Assembly (NCBI RefSeq): GCF_000016185.1
Contig: NC_011420.2
Coordinates: 3,263,001-3,327,000 of the forward strand
Source of the DNA: Rhodospirillum centenum SW
GTDB lineage: Bacteria; Pseudomonadota; Alphaproteobacteria; Azospirillales; Azospirillaceae
Direction of reading: 5' to 3'
DNA length: 64,000 nucleotides
The position numbers were made by a program, and so were the translations under genes. This document shows, one piece after another, positions 30,673 through 38,977 of this stretch (the stretch's first letter is position 1; every line of letters begins with the position of its first letter). Under the pieces are notes generated by a model that made no database searches, was not told the DNA's origin, and saw nothing but the letters and a program-made list of their open reading frames with translations.

Positions 30673-31674
30673 TCAGGCCCGCGGCTGCGGGCCGCCGTTG
30701 CCGGGCTGCGGGCCGTCCGCCGCCCCGTGCGCGGCGAAGCGGCCGCCGATGCGGAACTTGTCCATGTAGGTGGGGATGATGACCTCGGCCGCCGTCGGCG
30801 TCACGCCCAGCTCGGCCAGCCCCGGCAGGGTGCCGGAGACGACGTTGTCCTTGCGCAGCAGCCTCACCTGATCGCGGGTCAGCATCTTGCCGGGCAGATG
30901 CTCCAGGACGGCGCCCTGCAGGGTGGCGAGCCACCAGGGGATCTCCAGCAGCCGCTTGTACCGCCCCGTCTCCTTCAGGACGAGCTGCATCAGCTCCTTG
31001 AAGGTATAGACCCGCGGGCCGCCCAGCTCGTAGGTGCGCCCCATCGAATCAGGCGTCGCCAGCGCCTGCATCACCGCGTCGCAGACATCACCGACATAGA
31101 CCGGCTGGAACCGGGTCTTTCCGCCGCCGATCAGGGGCAGGAACGGCGACACCAGGGACATCGCCCCGAATCGGTTGAAGAATCCGTCCTCCGGCCCGAA
31201 CACGATGGAGGGGCGCAGGATGGTGGCCTCGGGGAACGCCTCCAGCACGCGGCGCTCGCCCTCCGCCTTGCTGCTGGCATAGCCGCTGGGAGAGGCCGCG
31301 TCGGCGCCGATGGCGGACATCTGGACCAGGCGGGCGACGCCCTCCTGCTTCGCGATGCGGGCGATGCGGCCGGGCAGCTCGGCCTGGACCGCCTCGAAGC
31401 TGGAGCCGCCCCCCGACGGCGCCAGGATGCCGATCAGGTTGATGACCAGATCGGCGCCGCGGATGGCATAGGCCAGCGACCGGTCGTCCCGGATCGTCAC
31501 CGGCAGGGGCACGATCTGCCCGACCGACCCCAGCGTCCGCAGGAAGGCCGCGTCGGCCGGCTGGCGCGACGGCACCCGGATGACGCACCCGGTGCGGGCC
31601 AGCCGGCGGATCAGATGCCGCCCGATGAAGCCGGACCCGCCGAACACCGTGGCGATTCGGTAGCGATAGACCAT
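30673..31674 (-). CDS. NDUFA9-like NAD(P)-binding SDR (complex I-associated family)
   Basis: Atypical short-chain dehydrogenase of 333 aa. The dinucleotide motif VFGGSGFIGRHLIRRL is at about residue 10, followed by VINLIGIL, the Tyr-Lys-like YASSKAEGE block and ATILRPSIVFGPED. This family is annotated from mitochondrial complex I accessory subunit NDUFA9; in bacteria its function is unproven, with ubiquinone or redox roles suggested. ATG 31674 has GGAGAG 5 bp upstream, and an upstream extension to 32037 reads through repeats and is rejected. The tail is Gly/Pro-rich. Confidence 0.88.
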   Translation of the reverse strand: MVYRYRIATVFGGSGFIGRHLIRRLARTGCVIRVPSRQPADAAFLRTLGSVGQIVPLPVTIRDDRSLAYAIRGADLVINLIGILAPSGGGSSFEAVQAELPGRIARIAKQEGVARLVQMSAIGADAASPSGYASSKAEGERRVLEAFPEATILRPSIVFGPEDGFFNRFGAMSLVSPFLPLIGGGKTRFQPVYVGDVCDAVMQALATPDSMGRTYELGGPRVYTFKELMQLVLKETGRYKRLLEIPWWLATLQGAVLEHLPGKMLTRDQVRLLRKDNVVSGTLPGLAELGVTPTAAEVIIPTYMDKFRIGGRFAAHGAADGPQPGNGGPQPRA

Positions 31675-31675
31675 T

Positions 31676-31711
31676 GATCTCTCCGCCGATCTTTCCGCCG
31701 ATCTTTCTCTG
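31676..31711 (-). repeat. 12-bp tandem repeat in the SDR gene leader
   Basis: GATCTCTCCGCC, GATCTTTCCGCC and GATCTTTCTCTG are contiguous immediately upstream of the start codon. On the coding strand each of the first two supplies a GGCGGA(A/G)AG ribosome-binding-like core, so copy number could affect translation. Confidence 0.75.
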
Positions 31712-31815
31712 AACCGGTCCCCGCCGCCCGCGGCGGCGCGCCGACGCTTATACAAGAGCCTGGAGGGTAGAACCAGACGCATGCCCCCCGGATGCCCTCC
31801 CGCGTTCACCCCCTT

Positions 31816-31841
31816 ACGTGCGTGCGCGCGCACGCACGCAC
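31816..31841. other. 26-bp alternating purine-pyrimidine tract with a 22-bp perfect palindrome
   Basis: From A31816 to C31841 every base alternates purine and pyrimidine, and 31817-31838 (CGTGCGTGCGC and its complement) is a perfect palindrome centred at 31827/31828. Such tracts favour Z-DNA or cruciform under supercoiling. It lies in the non-coding 31675-32086 interval. Confidence 0.8.
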
Positions 31842-31965
31842 CCGGGCGGGCATACATCCGGGTATGTGGATGGCCGGTATGTGGGTGGGGTCCCGGTGTG
31901 CGGGCCGATGATGTACCGGGGCGGCCCTGGCCGTCGGGCGTGCGCCGACCTGCCGGACCCGCGCC

Positions 31966-32010
31966 GGGGGCCAGAGGGGAGGGGCCAGGGGGAGGGGCCA
32001 GGGGGAGGGG
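31966..32010 (+). other. G-tract array (G-quadruplex candidate)
   Basis: Seven runs of four or five G are separated by one to three bases, partly as a 15-bp tandem unit (GAGGGGCCAGGGG core). It lies about 35 bp before the tRNA-Leu -35 element on the same strand. Folding is inferred from base composition only. Confidence 0.65.
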
Positions 32011-32042
32011 CAGAAATTTTTCGCGGGGCCGGAACAAGGGTG

Positions 32043-32069
32043 TTGACAGGGGGGCGGGCGGCCTTTATT
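32043..32069 (+). promoter_or_regulatory. Probable sigma-70 promoter of tRNA-Leu
   Basis: A perfect TTGACA at 32043-32048 is followed after 15 bp by TTTATT (32064-32069) as a -10-like element. The tRNA begins 17 bp further on. The -10 is weak and the spacing short, so it is tentative. Confidence 0.55.
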
Positions 32070-32086
32070 AACCCGCTCCACCGCGT

Positions 32087-32171
32087 GCCCAGGTGGCGGA
32101 ATTGGTAGACGCGCAGGTTTCAGGTACCTGTGCCGCAAGGCGTGGAAGTTCGAGTCTTCTCCTGGGCACCA
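32087..32171 (+). tRNA. tRNA-Leu (anticodon CAG)
   Basis: 85-nt class II tRNA with encoded CCA. The acceptor stem is GCCCAGG with CCTGGGC, the discriminator is A. The anticodon stem CAGGT/ACCTG encloses loop TTCAGGT, giving CAG. The long variable arm is GTGCCGCAAGGCGT and the T-loop region is AGTTCGAGTCTT. Confidence 0.95.
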
Positions 32172-32181
32172 CCGCTTTCTT

Positions 32182-32224
32182 ACGCATCAGGCCGCCGCGA
32201 CATCTCGCCGGCGGCCTGATGCGT
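32182..32224 (+). terminator. Hairpin terminator after tRNA-Leu
   Basis: A perfect 16-bp stem (ACGCATCAGGCCGCCG at 32182-32197 with 32209-32224) has an 11-nt loop and begins 10 bp after the tRNA. Only a short TTT run follows. Confidence 0.7.
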
Positions 32225-32335
32225 TTCCGGGTCCCGGCAGCCCGCAGCAGCCGGCAGCCCCTGGCCACCGGCCGATCATGGTCGTTGGCCGCCCGTGGCC
32301 GTTGGCCGCCGTGACCGCCCTGGAGGACCGCACCC

Positions 32336-32950
32336 ATGCCCATCGACCTGCACGACGGCGATCTGCCCGACGGCCTGGACCTCGGTCCGGTGGTCGCCAT
32401 CGACACCGAGACGATGGGCCTGAACCCGGCGCGGGACCGGCTCTGCCTCGTGCAGCTTTCCGCCGGCGACGGCCGTTGCCATCTGGTGCAGTTCCGCCAG
32501 GGGGCGGGCTACGACGCGCCGAACCTGAAGCGGATGCTGACCGATCCCGGCACGCTGAAGCTGTTCCACTTCGCCCGCTTCGACATCGCCGTGATGCAGG
32601 CCTATCTCGGCGTGCTGACCGGCCCGGTCTACTGCACCAAGGTCGCCTCCAAGCTGACCCGCACCTTCACCGACCGGCACGGCCTGAAGGATCTCTGCCG
32701 CGACCTGCTGGGCGTCGAGCTGAGCAAGCAGCAGCAGTCCTCGGACTGGGGGGCGGACGAGCTGACGGCGGAGCAGCTCAAGTACGCCGCCTCCGACGTG
32801 CTGCACCTGCACGAGATCAAGGCCCGGCTGGACGGGATGCTGGCCCGCGAGGGCCGCACGGCGCTGGCGGAGGACTGCTTCCGCTTCCTGCCGACCCGGG
32901 CGCTGCTGGACCTGGGCGGCTGGGCCGACCCCGACCTGTTCGCCCATTGA
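32336..32950 (+). CDS. rnd: Ribonuclease D-like 3'-5' exonuclease (single domain)
   Basis: DnaQ/DEDD exonuclease likely trimming tRNA or other structured RNA 3' ends. The 204-aa protein has VVAIDTETMGLNPARD (Exo I, DxE), LKLFHFARFDIAVM (Exo II) and YAASDVLHLHEI (Exo III, YxxxD). It lacks the HRDC domains of E. coli RNase D, as is usual for the short alphaproteobacterial form. It precedes the lptC-lptA-lptB-rpoN block on the same strand, a conserved neighbour relation. Confidence 0.92.
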   Translation: MPIDLHDGDLPDGLDLGPVVAIDTETMGLNPARDRLCLVQLSAGDGRCHLVQFRQGAGYDAPNLKRMLTDPGTLKLFHFARFDIAVMQAYLGVLTGPVYCTKVASKLTRTFTDRHGLKDLCRDLLGVELSKQQQSSDWGADELTAEQLKYAASDVLHLHEIKARLDGMLAREGRTALAEDCFRFLPTRALLDLGGWADPDLFAH

Positions 32951-33050
32951 CCCGTCCCCGTTCCGGGTCCCGCGCGGGCGGATAGCCTGTCCAGGCCCGA
33001 TTTGACCCGGGATTCCGCCCTCGGCTAGAGTGGCGGCGGACAGGACCCTG

Positions 33051-33092
33051 CCGAGACAGATCTCCCGAGACAGCCTTTCCGAGACAGCGACG
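33051..33092 (+). repeat. 14-bp tandem repeat just upstream of lptC
   Basis: CCGAGACAGATCTC, CCGAGACAGCCTTT and CCGAGACAGCGACG are contiguous and share CCGAGACAG. They end 9 bp before the proposed lptC start and lie in its untranslated leader or N-terminal coding region, depending on the start used. Confidence 0.75.
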
Positions 33093-33101
33093 CCGCCGAC
33101 C

Positions 33102-33821
33102 ATGACCCTTCCCCCGGTTCCGCCCGACGGTGACAGGCCCGCGCCCCGGCCCGGACGTCCGGCGTCGGTGCATCCGGCATCAGGGCGCCCGGACATGGCC
33201 GCGGCGCTGACCCGGCGCCCGGCCCGCGGCGGCATGGCGGACGCACAGCAGCACACCCGGCTGGTCAATCTGGCGAAGGTGGCGCTACCGGCCCTGGCCG
33301 CGGCCGTGCTGGCCCTGATCGCCGCCTGGCCGCTGTTCTCCGGCCGTCAGGACAGTCAGCGCGCCGGCCCCGATACGGGCCAGCTCGAAATGGTGGAGGC
33401 ACGCTATCTCGGCACCGACAAGGGCGCCCGCCCCTTCGAGGTGCGGGCGGAAAAGGTGGTCCAGGTCGGCGGCGGCAGCGGCCGCGTCGATCTGGTCAAT
33501 CCGCAGGCGGAAATCACGCTGAAGGGCGGCGACTGGCTCACCATGTCGGCCCGGCGCGGCAATTATGACCAGAAGAGCGGACAGCTCGTCCTGGAAGGGG
33601 ACGTTACCCTGTTCCAGGACGGCGGCTACGAGTTCACGACAGAGATGGCGCAGGTCGATACGCAGAAGGGCATCGCCTGGGGCAATGCCCCGGTCCGCGG
33701 CCAGGGACCCGTCGGCGACATCCAGGCCGGCGGCTTCCGCATCCTGGACGACGGCAACACCATCGTCTTCACCGGCCGGGCGCGGCTGCTGCTGGCGGAC
33801 GGCACGGGGGGACGCGGATGA
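33102..33821 (+). CDS. lptC: LPS export periplasmic/inner-membrane protein LptC
   Basis: Bitopic protein that passes lipopolysaccharide from the LptBFG transporter to LptA. The 239-aa form has a Pro-rich cytosolic N-terminus, one transmembrane helix (VALPALAAAVLALIAAWPLF) and a beta-jellyroll region (residues about 95-235) with KGGDWLTMSARRGNYDQKSGQLVLEGDVTLFQDGGYEFTT-type OstA strands. The start is uncertain: ATG 33102, ATG 33195 or ATG 33234, the last beginning just before the helix. Its stop overlaps the lptA start by 4 bp. Confidence 0.88.
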   Translation: MTLPPVPPDGDRPAPRPGRPASVHPASGRPDMAAALTRRPARGGMADAQQHTRLVNLAKVALPALAAAVLALIAAWPLFSGRQDSQRAGPDTGQLEMVEARYLGTDKGARPFEVRAEKVVQVGGGSGRVDLVNPQAEITLKGGDWLTMSARRGNYDQKSGQLVLEGDVTLFQDGGYEFTTEMAQVDTQKGIAWGNAPVRGQGPVGDIQAGGFRILDDGNTIVFTGRARLLLADGTGGRG

Positions 33822-34657
33822 CCGGCATGCAGCACACCCGACTCGCCGCGCTCCTGCTGGCCGGCGCCCTGATCCTGCCGGCCGCCGCCGTGCCGGCGCG
33901 GGCGCAGACCGCCCGGCTGGACGAGGGCAAGGCGCCCGTCGCCATCGACGCCGACCAGGCGCTGGAATGGCACAAGGAACAGCAGGCCTATGTCGCCCGC
34001 GGCAACGCCGTGGCCACCCGCGGCGACCTGTCCGTCAGGGCCGACACGCTGACCGCGTATTACCGGGAGCTGCCCGCCGGCGGCACCGAGATCTACCGTC
34101 TGGCCGCAGAGGGCGGCGTCGTCATAAAGGCGCCACGACAGACCGCCTATGGTGACCGCGGTGTCTACGAGGTGGACAGGCAGGTCGCCGTGCTGACCGG
34201 GCAGGGCCTGAAGCTGGAGACGGAACAGGACGTGGTGACCGCCAGGGACAGCCTGGAATACTGGCGCGAGCAGAACCTTGCCGTGGCGCGGGGCGATGCC
34301 GTCGCCGTGCGCGGCGACAACCGCGTGCGCGCCGACCGGCTGGTCGGGCTGTTGCAGGAGAACGACCAGGGCGACCTGGACCTGACCCGGATCGACGCGG
34401 AGGGCAGCGTGGTCATCACCACCCCGACCGACGTGGCCCGGGGCGACCAGGGCACCTATGACATGACAGAGCGCGTCGCCGTGCTGACCGGCAACGTGAA
34501 GATCACCCGTGGCCGCAACCAGTTGAACGGCAATGCGGCGGAAGTGGACCTGGAGACCGGCATCAGCCGCATCCTGTCCGGGCCTGAGGGCGGGAAGGGC
34601 CGCGTCCGCGGTCTCTTCGTGCCCGGCCAGGAGGCGGGTCAGGGAGTGAAGAAATGA
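33818..34657 (+). CDS. lptA: LPS transport periplasmic bridge protein LptA
   Basis: Periplasmic OstA-domain protein forming the bridge that carries LPS to the outer membrane. A signal peptide ([22 protein letters not shown]) is followed by two stretches of OstA-like strands: [33 protein letters not shown]-type and a second one around [25 protein letters not shown]. At 279 aa it is longer than E. coli LptA (185 aa), consistent with two tandem units. ATGA overlaps with both lptC and lptB indicate a coupled operon. Confidence 0.9.
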   Translation: MTGMQHTRLAALLLAGALILPAAAVPARAQTARLDEGKAPVAIDADQALEWHKEQQAYVARGNAVATRGDLSVRADTLTAYYRELPAGGTEIYRLAAEGGVVIKAPRQTAYGDRGVYEVDRQVAVLTGQGLKLETEQDVVTARDSLEYWREQNLAVARGDAVAVRGDNRVRADRLVGLLQENDQGDLDLTRIDAEGSVVITTPTDVARGDQGTYDMTERVAVLTGNVKITRGRNQLNGNAAEVDLETGISRILSGPEGGKGRVRGLFVPGQEAGQGVKK

Positions 34658-35472
34658 GCCGAACGGATACCGCCCCCCCGCCCGCGCAGGGCCGCCCCGG
34701 CGCGGCAGCCGACGACCAGGGCCGCACGGGACCCCGGCTGGTCGCCAGCAATCCCGGGCTGATCGCCTCGAAGCTGGGCAAGTCCTACAAGGGCCGCCCG
34801 GTGCTGCGCGACGTCAGCCTGTCGGTCAACCGCGGCGAGGCGGTCGGCCTGCTGGGTCCCAACGGGGCCGGCAAGACGACCTGCTTCTACATCATCACCG
34901 GCCTGATCCTGCCCGACTACGGCAGCATCACCCTGGACGGGACGGAGATCACCGAACTGCCCATGTACCGCCGGGCGCGGCTGGGCATCGGCTATCTGCC
35001 GCAGGAGGCCAGCATCTTCCGCGGCCTGTCGGTGGAGAACAACATCCGCGCCGTGCTGGAGGTGGTGGAGCCCGACCGCGACACCCGCGAGCACATGCTG
35101 GACGAGCTGCTGGCCGAGTTCTCCATCTCGCACCTGCGCCGCACCCCGGCGCTGGCGCTCTCCGGCGGTGAGCGGCGGCGGGTGGAGATCGCCCGCGCCC
35201 TGGCCAGCCAGCCGCACTTCATCCTGCTGGACGAGCCCTTCGCCGGCATCGACCCGATCGCGGTGAACGACATCCGCGAGCTGGTCAGCCATCTGCGCGA
35301 ACGGGGCATCGGCGTGCTGATCACCGACCACAATGTCCGCGAGACGCTGGACATCGTGGACCGCGCCTACATCCTGCACGACGGCATGGTGCTGATGGAG
35401 GGTGCGCCGTCGGAGATCGTGGCGCACAAGGATGTCCGCCGCGTCTATCTGGGCGAACGCTTCAGCCTCTGA
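34654..35472 (+). CDS. lptB: LPS export ABC transporter ATPase LptB
   Basis: Cytosolic ATPase energising LPS extraction with LptF/LptG, which are not in this window. GPNGAGKTT at 68-76 is Walker [18 protein letters not shown] the Q-loop region, [15 protein letters not shown] the signature and [16 protein letters not shown] Walker [13 protein letters not shown] is the H-loop. An extra N-terminal 35 residues rich in Pro/Gly/Arg precede the conserved core. It starts within the lptA stop (ATGA) and is followed by rpoN. Confidence 0.96.
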   Translation: MSRTDTAPPPAQGRPGAAADDQGRTGPRLVASNPGLIASKLGKSYKGRPVLRDVSLSVNRGEAVGLLGPNGAGKTTCFYIITGLILPDYGSITLDGTEITELPMYRRARLGIGYLPQEASIFRGLSVENNIRAVLEVVEPDRDTREHMLDELLAEFSISHLRRTPALALSGGERRRVEIARALASQPHFILLDEPFAGIDPIAVNDIRELVSHLRERGIGVLITDHNVRETLDIVDRAYILHDGMVLMEGAPSEIVAHKDVRRVYLGERFSL

Positions 35473-35543
35473 TCCCGGCGTCCTTTCCCGCATCGCAGGT
35501 CCCGCACCGCAGACCGCGTGGACCCTGGCGGCGTGCGGCCGAT

Positions 35544-35559
35544 CGGCACACTTCTTGCG
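35544..35559 (+). promoter_or_regulatory. Sigma-54 promoter candidate upstream of rpoN
   Basis: CGGCACACTTCTTGCG fits the TGGCAC-N5-TTGC consensus with the obligatory GG (35545-35546) and GC (35557-35558) exactly 10 bp apart. It lies 90 bp before the rpoN ATG, suggesting that sigma-54 may transcribe its own gene. No enhancer-binding site was identified. Confidence 0.6.
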
Positions 35560-35648
35560 AGCGTGTCACGGCGCGGGGGTTGCAGACGCCCCGGACCGGC
35601 CCTTAGAATACCCCCGGCAGGCAACCCCAGAGGTGGAAGCGGTCGGGA

Positions 35649-37178
35649 ATGGCGCTCCAACAACGGCTCGACCTACGGCAGACCCAGGCGCTGGTGATGA
35701 CGCCGCAGTTGCAGCAGGCGATCAAGCTGCTGCAACTGTCGAACCTGGAACTGTCCGAATTCGTCGAGCGCGAGATCGAGCAGAACCCCCTGCTGGAGCG
35801 CGACGACGGCGAACGCTGGCGCGATGCCCCGCCCGACGGGGTGGACCGGCCCGAGCCGGAGGCGCCGGTGCCCGAGGGGCGCACCCGCGACACGGTGGAA
35901 CTGGCCGCCAGCGACCGCATCGCCCCGGCGGCCGACGCGCCGCTGGATACCGACTACGAGAATGTCTGGACCAACTCCAGCCAGGCCGACATCCGCGAGG
36001 CCGGCGACGGTGGCGAGGCCTTCGGCTCCTGGTCCGCGCGCGGCGGCAGCTTCGAGGACGACGAGGGCTCGCTGGAGCAGACGCTCACCGGCCGGATCAC
36101 CCTGCGCGACCATCTGGAGCAGCAGATCGTCATGGACATGCCCGACCCGCTGGACCGGCTGGTCGCCCGCGCCCTGACGGACCAGCTCGACGAGGCCGGC
36201 TATCTCACGGCCGACCTCGCGGCCGTGGCGGAGCAGCTCGGCTGCCCCGCGGTGCGGGTGGAGGCGGTGCTGGCGCGGCTCCAGAAGCTGGACCCGCCGG
36301 GCATCTTCGCCCGCTCCCTGAAGGAGTGCCTGGCGCTCCAGCTCCGCGAGCTGGACCGGCTGGATCCCTGCATGCAGGCCCTGTTGGACAATCTGCCGCT
36401 GCTGGCCGGCCGCAACATCCCGGCCCTGCTGAAGGCCTGCCAGGTGGACGCCGAGGATCTGGCCGACATGGTGGCCGAGATCAAGGCGCTGAACCCCAAG
36501 CCGGCGCTCGCCTTCGACCACGCTCCGGTGCAGACGGTGGTGCCCGACATCCTGATGCGCCCCGCCCCCGGCGGCGGCTGGATCGTGGAACTGAACACCG
36601 ACACCCTGCCCAAGGTGCTGGTCAATCAGCGCTATTACGCCCGCGTCTCCGGCGCCGCCCGGAACAGGACGGAGAAGGAGTACATCTCCGAACGGTTCCA
36701 GCAGGCGAGCTGGCTGGTGAAGTCGCTGCACCAGCGGGCCAACACCATCCTGAAGGTGGCGACGGAGATCGTGCGCCAGCAGGACGCTTTCTTCCTGCAC
36801 GGGTTGCAGTTCCTGAAGCCGCTGATCCTGCGCGACATCGCCGATGCCATCGGCATGCACGAAAGCACCGTCAGCCGCGTCACGACCAACAAGTTCATCG
36901 CCACGCCGCGCGGCGTGTTCGAGCTGAAGTACTTCTTCACCTCCGCCATCGCCGGCGCGGACGGGCAGGCCGCGCACTCCGCCGAGGCCGTGCGCTACCG
37001 CATCAAGTCCTTGATCGACGCGGAAAAACCCGATGACGTCCTGTCCGACGACAAGCTGGTGGAGATCCTCCGTGCGGAAGGGATCGACATTGCACGCCGG
37101 ACCGTCGCGAAGTATCGTGAGGGCATGAAAATCCCATCCTCCGTGCAGCGCCGCCGGGAGAAGGTTCTTGGTCTCTGA
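35649..37178 (+). CDS. rpoN: RNA polymerase sigma-54 factor
   Basis: Alternative sigma factor for nitrogen, motility and other enhancer-dependent promoters. The 509-aa protein has the Gln/Leu-rich region I (LQQRLDLRQTQALVMTPQL) responding to activator ATPases, an acidic region II, the core-binding domain, the helix-turn-helix IADAIGMHESTVSRVT and the RpoN box ARRTVAKYRE at 482-491. The ATG at 35649 matches family starts. The order lptC-lptA-lptB-rpoN-hpf-ptsN is conserved across Proteobacteria. Confidence 0.97.
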   Translation: MALQQRLDLRQTQALVMTPQLQQAIKLLQLSNLELSEFVEREIEQNPLLERDDGERWRDAPPDGVDRPEPEAPVPEGRTRDTVELAASDRIAPAADAPLDTDYENVWTNSSQADIREAGDGGEAFGSWSARGGSFEDDEGSLEQTLTGRITLRDHLEQQIVMDMPDPLDRLVARALTDQLDEAGYLTADLAAVAEQLGCPAVRVEAVLARLQKLDPPGIFARSLKECLALQLRELDRLDPCMQALLDNLPLLAGRNIPALLKACQVDAEDLADMVAEIKALNPKPALAFDHAPVQTVVPDILMRPAPGGGWIVELNTDTLPKVLVNQRYYARVSGAARNRTEKEYISERFQQASWLVKSLHQRANTILKVATEIVRQQDAFFLHGLQFLKPLILRDIADAIGMHESTVSRVTTNKFIATPRGVFELKYFFTSAIAGADGQAAHSAEAVRYRIKSLIDAEKPDDVLSDDKLVEILRAEGIDIARRTVAKYREGMKIPSSVQRRREKVLGL

Positions 37179-37373
37179 ATGCCGCGCTGATCACGGTCGG
37201 GGCGCCCCGGTATCCGTTCCGGCCTGCTGCCGGACGTCGTTCTCCGGGCCCTCCGGGTGCAGCCGGGCCCAGGGGCGGAAAGGCCCCCAGGCGTAGCACG
37301 GGTCCGGCAGAAGGCCGCCCCGATACCACCTTCCCGCATTTCTCTTCGTAAGTGCCGATTGGAACGGACTGCC

Positions 37374-38009
37374 ATGCAGGTAACAGTTAAAGGCAAGCAG
37401 TTGGACGTGGGCGATGCCCTGCGTTCGCACGTCACCGACACGATCTCGGCCCTGGTCGCCAAGTATTTTGGCAACCCGCTGGACGCGACGGTCGTGATCT
37501 CCCGCGATGCCCACCTTTTCAAGGCGGACATCCAGGTCCACGTCGGACGCGGAATCCTGTTGCAGTCGTACGGTGAGGCGACGGAACCCTATCCCGCCTT
37601 CGACGACGCCGCGGAAAAGGTCGCCAAGCGGATGCGGCGCTACAAGCGCCGGATGCGCGACCACCACGGCCGCGCCGCCGAGGAAGCGCCCCTGCTGGCG
37701 CGGAAGTATATCCTGGAGGCCCCGCCCCTGGACGACGGCGATGCCGACGACCAAGTGGACAGCCTTGATGCCGGGACCGACGCCGCCCAGGCGGGCGACG
37801 AGGGTCACCAGCCCATGATCATCGCCGAGATGGAAACCTCCATCCAGACGTTGACCGTGGGCGAGGCCGTGATGCGGATGGATCTGACGGACATTCCCGC
37901 CCTGATGTTCCGCAACCGTGCCCATGGCGGCCTGAACATGGTATACCGCAGACCCGACGGGAACATCGGGTGGGTGGACCCGGCCGGGACCGGGGTCCAG
38001 GGAGCTTGA
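37374..38009 (+). CDS. hpf: Ribosome hibernation promoting factor, long form
   Basis: Binds the 30S subunit in stationary phase and dimerises 70S ribosomes. The 211-aa length marks the long form: an N-terminal S30AE/RaiA domain (MQVTVKGKQLDVGDALRSHV to AEKVAKRMRRYKRRMRDHH) and a C-terminal dimerisation domain (about 145-205, TVGEAVMRMDLTDIPALMFRNRAHGGLNMVYRR as a conserved stretch). A longer frame opens at 37257, but ATG 37374 gives the family N-terminus. Between rpoN and this gene (37179-37373) no promoter was identified. Confidence 0.95.
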   Translation: MQVTVKGKQLDVGDALRSHVTDTISALVAKYFGNPLDATVVISRDAHLFKADIQVHVGRGILLQSYGEATEPYPAFDDAAEKVAKRMRRYKRRMRDHHGRAAEEAPLLARKYILEAPPLDDGDADDQVDSLDAGTDAAQAGDEGHQPMIIAEMETSIQTLTVGEAVMRMDLTDIPALMFRNRAHGGLNMVYRRPDGNIGWVDPAGTGVQGA

Positions 38010-38018
38010 GCGTGATCC

Positions 38019-38528
38019 ATGCAGCTTCGTCGGCAAGCCGCCACCGCCGTTCCTGCGGCCGCGTCCGCCATGAATGATCTGATCATTTCGGAGGCCGTCC
38101 TCCCCAACCTCAAGGCCGGCTCGAAAAAGCAGGCCTTGCAGGAGCTGGCGCGCAAGGCCGCCGAACTGACGGGTCAGAACGAACGGGCCATCTTCGACGT
38201 GCTGGTGGAGCGCGAACGCCTCGGGACCACGGGTGTGGGCCGCGGCATCGCCATCCCCCACGGCAAGCTGGCAGGCATCGCCGGTGTCATGGCGATCTTC
38301 GCCCGGTTGGAGCGTCCGGTGGATTTCGAAGCCATCGACGAACAGCCGGTCGATCTGATGTGCCTGCTGCTGGCGCCGGAGACGGCGGGGGCCGACCATC
38401 TGAAGGCCCTGGCCCGGGTCTCCCGCCTGCTGCGGGACCCGGTCCTGTGCGACAAGCTGCGCGGCGCGGCCAGCGCCGATGCGATCTACGCCCTGCTGAC
38501 CCACGCCGAGCAGAGCAACGCCGCCTGA
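38019..38528 (+). CDS. ptsN: Nitrogen PTS enzyme IIA (PtsN)
   Basis: Phospho-acceptor of the regulatory PTS-Ntr chain, linking nitrogen and carbon status to K+ transport and other targets. The phosphorylated histidine is H81 in GRGIAIPHGK. The EIIA fold runs from AVLPNLKAGSKKQALQELA to YALLTHAEQ. The start is ambiguous: ATG 38019 gives 169 aa, while ATG 38070 (MNDLIISEAVL) gives 152 aa, nearer to family length; neither has a strong ribosome-binding site. It is last in the lpt-rpoN-hpf block and followed by a strong terminator. Confidence 0.95.
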   Translation: MQLRRQAATAVPAAASAMNDLIISEAVLPNLKAGSKKQALQELARKAAELTGQNERAIFDVLVERERLGTTGVGRGIAIPHGKLAGIAGVMAIFARLERPVDFEAIDEQPVDLMCLLLAPETAGADHLKALARVSRLLRDPVLCDKLRGAASADAIYALLTHAEQSNAA

Positions 38529-38560
38529 CGGCGGAGGTGCGGGTTCGTGCCGTGGATGAA

Positions 38561-38596
38561 AAAAGGCGCCGGGAGGGGGACCTCCCGGCGCCTTTT
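38561..38596. terminator. Bidirectional intrinsic terminator between ptsN and the DUF1150 gene
   Basis: A perfect 16-bp stem (AAAAGGCGCCGGGAGG with its complement) has a GGGA tetraloop. The stem begins with four A and ends with four T, giving U-tracts on both strands, and sits between convergent genes. Confidence 0.93.
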
Positions 38597-38660
38597 CGAT
38601 TCCGGACCGGTCCCGTGCCGGAGCGTTCCGCCAGCGGAACGGCCCTGGCCCGGGGAGCGG

Positions 38661-38879
38661 TCAGTGCAGGCTCACCGCCTCCATGTCGTTCTGGCGGACG
38701 GTGACGACCGCCAGCGCGCGGTCCTGCACGACCGTCAGTTCGGTACCGTCGGCGGCATGGATGGCGATGCCTGTCCGGCCTTCTGCCGTGACGGGCTTCA
38801 GATAGGCCAGATCGTTCAGGCCGAAGGTGGCGAAGTCCTGCGCTGAGAGCGTGCGCAGGGACTGGCTGGTCGGGTTCAT
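38661..38879 (-). CDS. DUF1150 family small protein
   Basis: 72-aa cytosolic protein of unknown function. The pattern LSAQDFATFGLNDLAYLKPV followed by IHAADGTELTVVQDRALAVVTVRQND is the DUF1150 family as I know it, found in Alphaproteobacteria next to a small heat-shock protein gene. It lies 98 bp downstream of hsp20 on the same strand and probably shares its heat-inducible transcript. The intervening 38880-38977 holds G-rich GGCAGGCAG-type repeats. Confidence 0.85.
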   Translation of the reverse strand: MNPTSQSLRTLSAQDFATFGLNDLAYLKPVTAEGRTGIAIHAADGTELTVVQDRALAVVTVRQNDMEAVSLH

Positions 38880-38977
38880 GGGAGGACTCGCGTCGGTCGG
38901 GCGGTCCCGTTCAGGGACAGCCGCAGGCAGGGGCAGGCAGGAGGGGCAGGCAGGGGGCAGGGACAGGGAAGGGCGGC

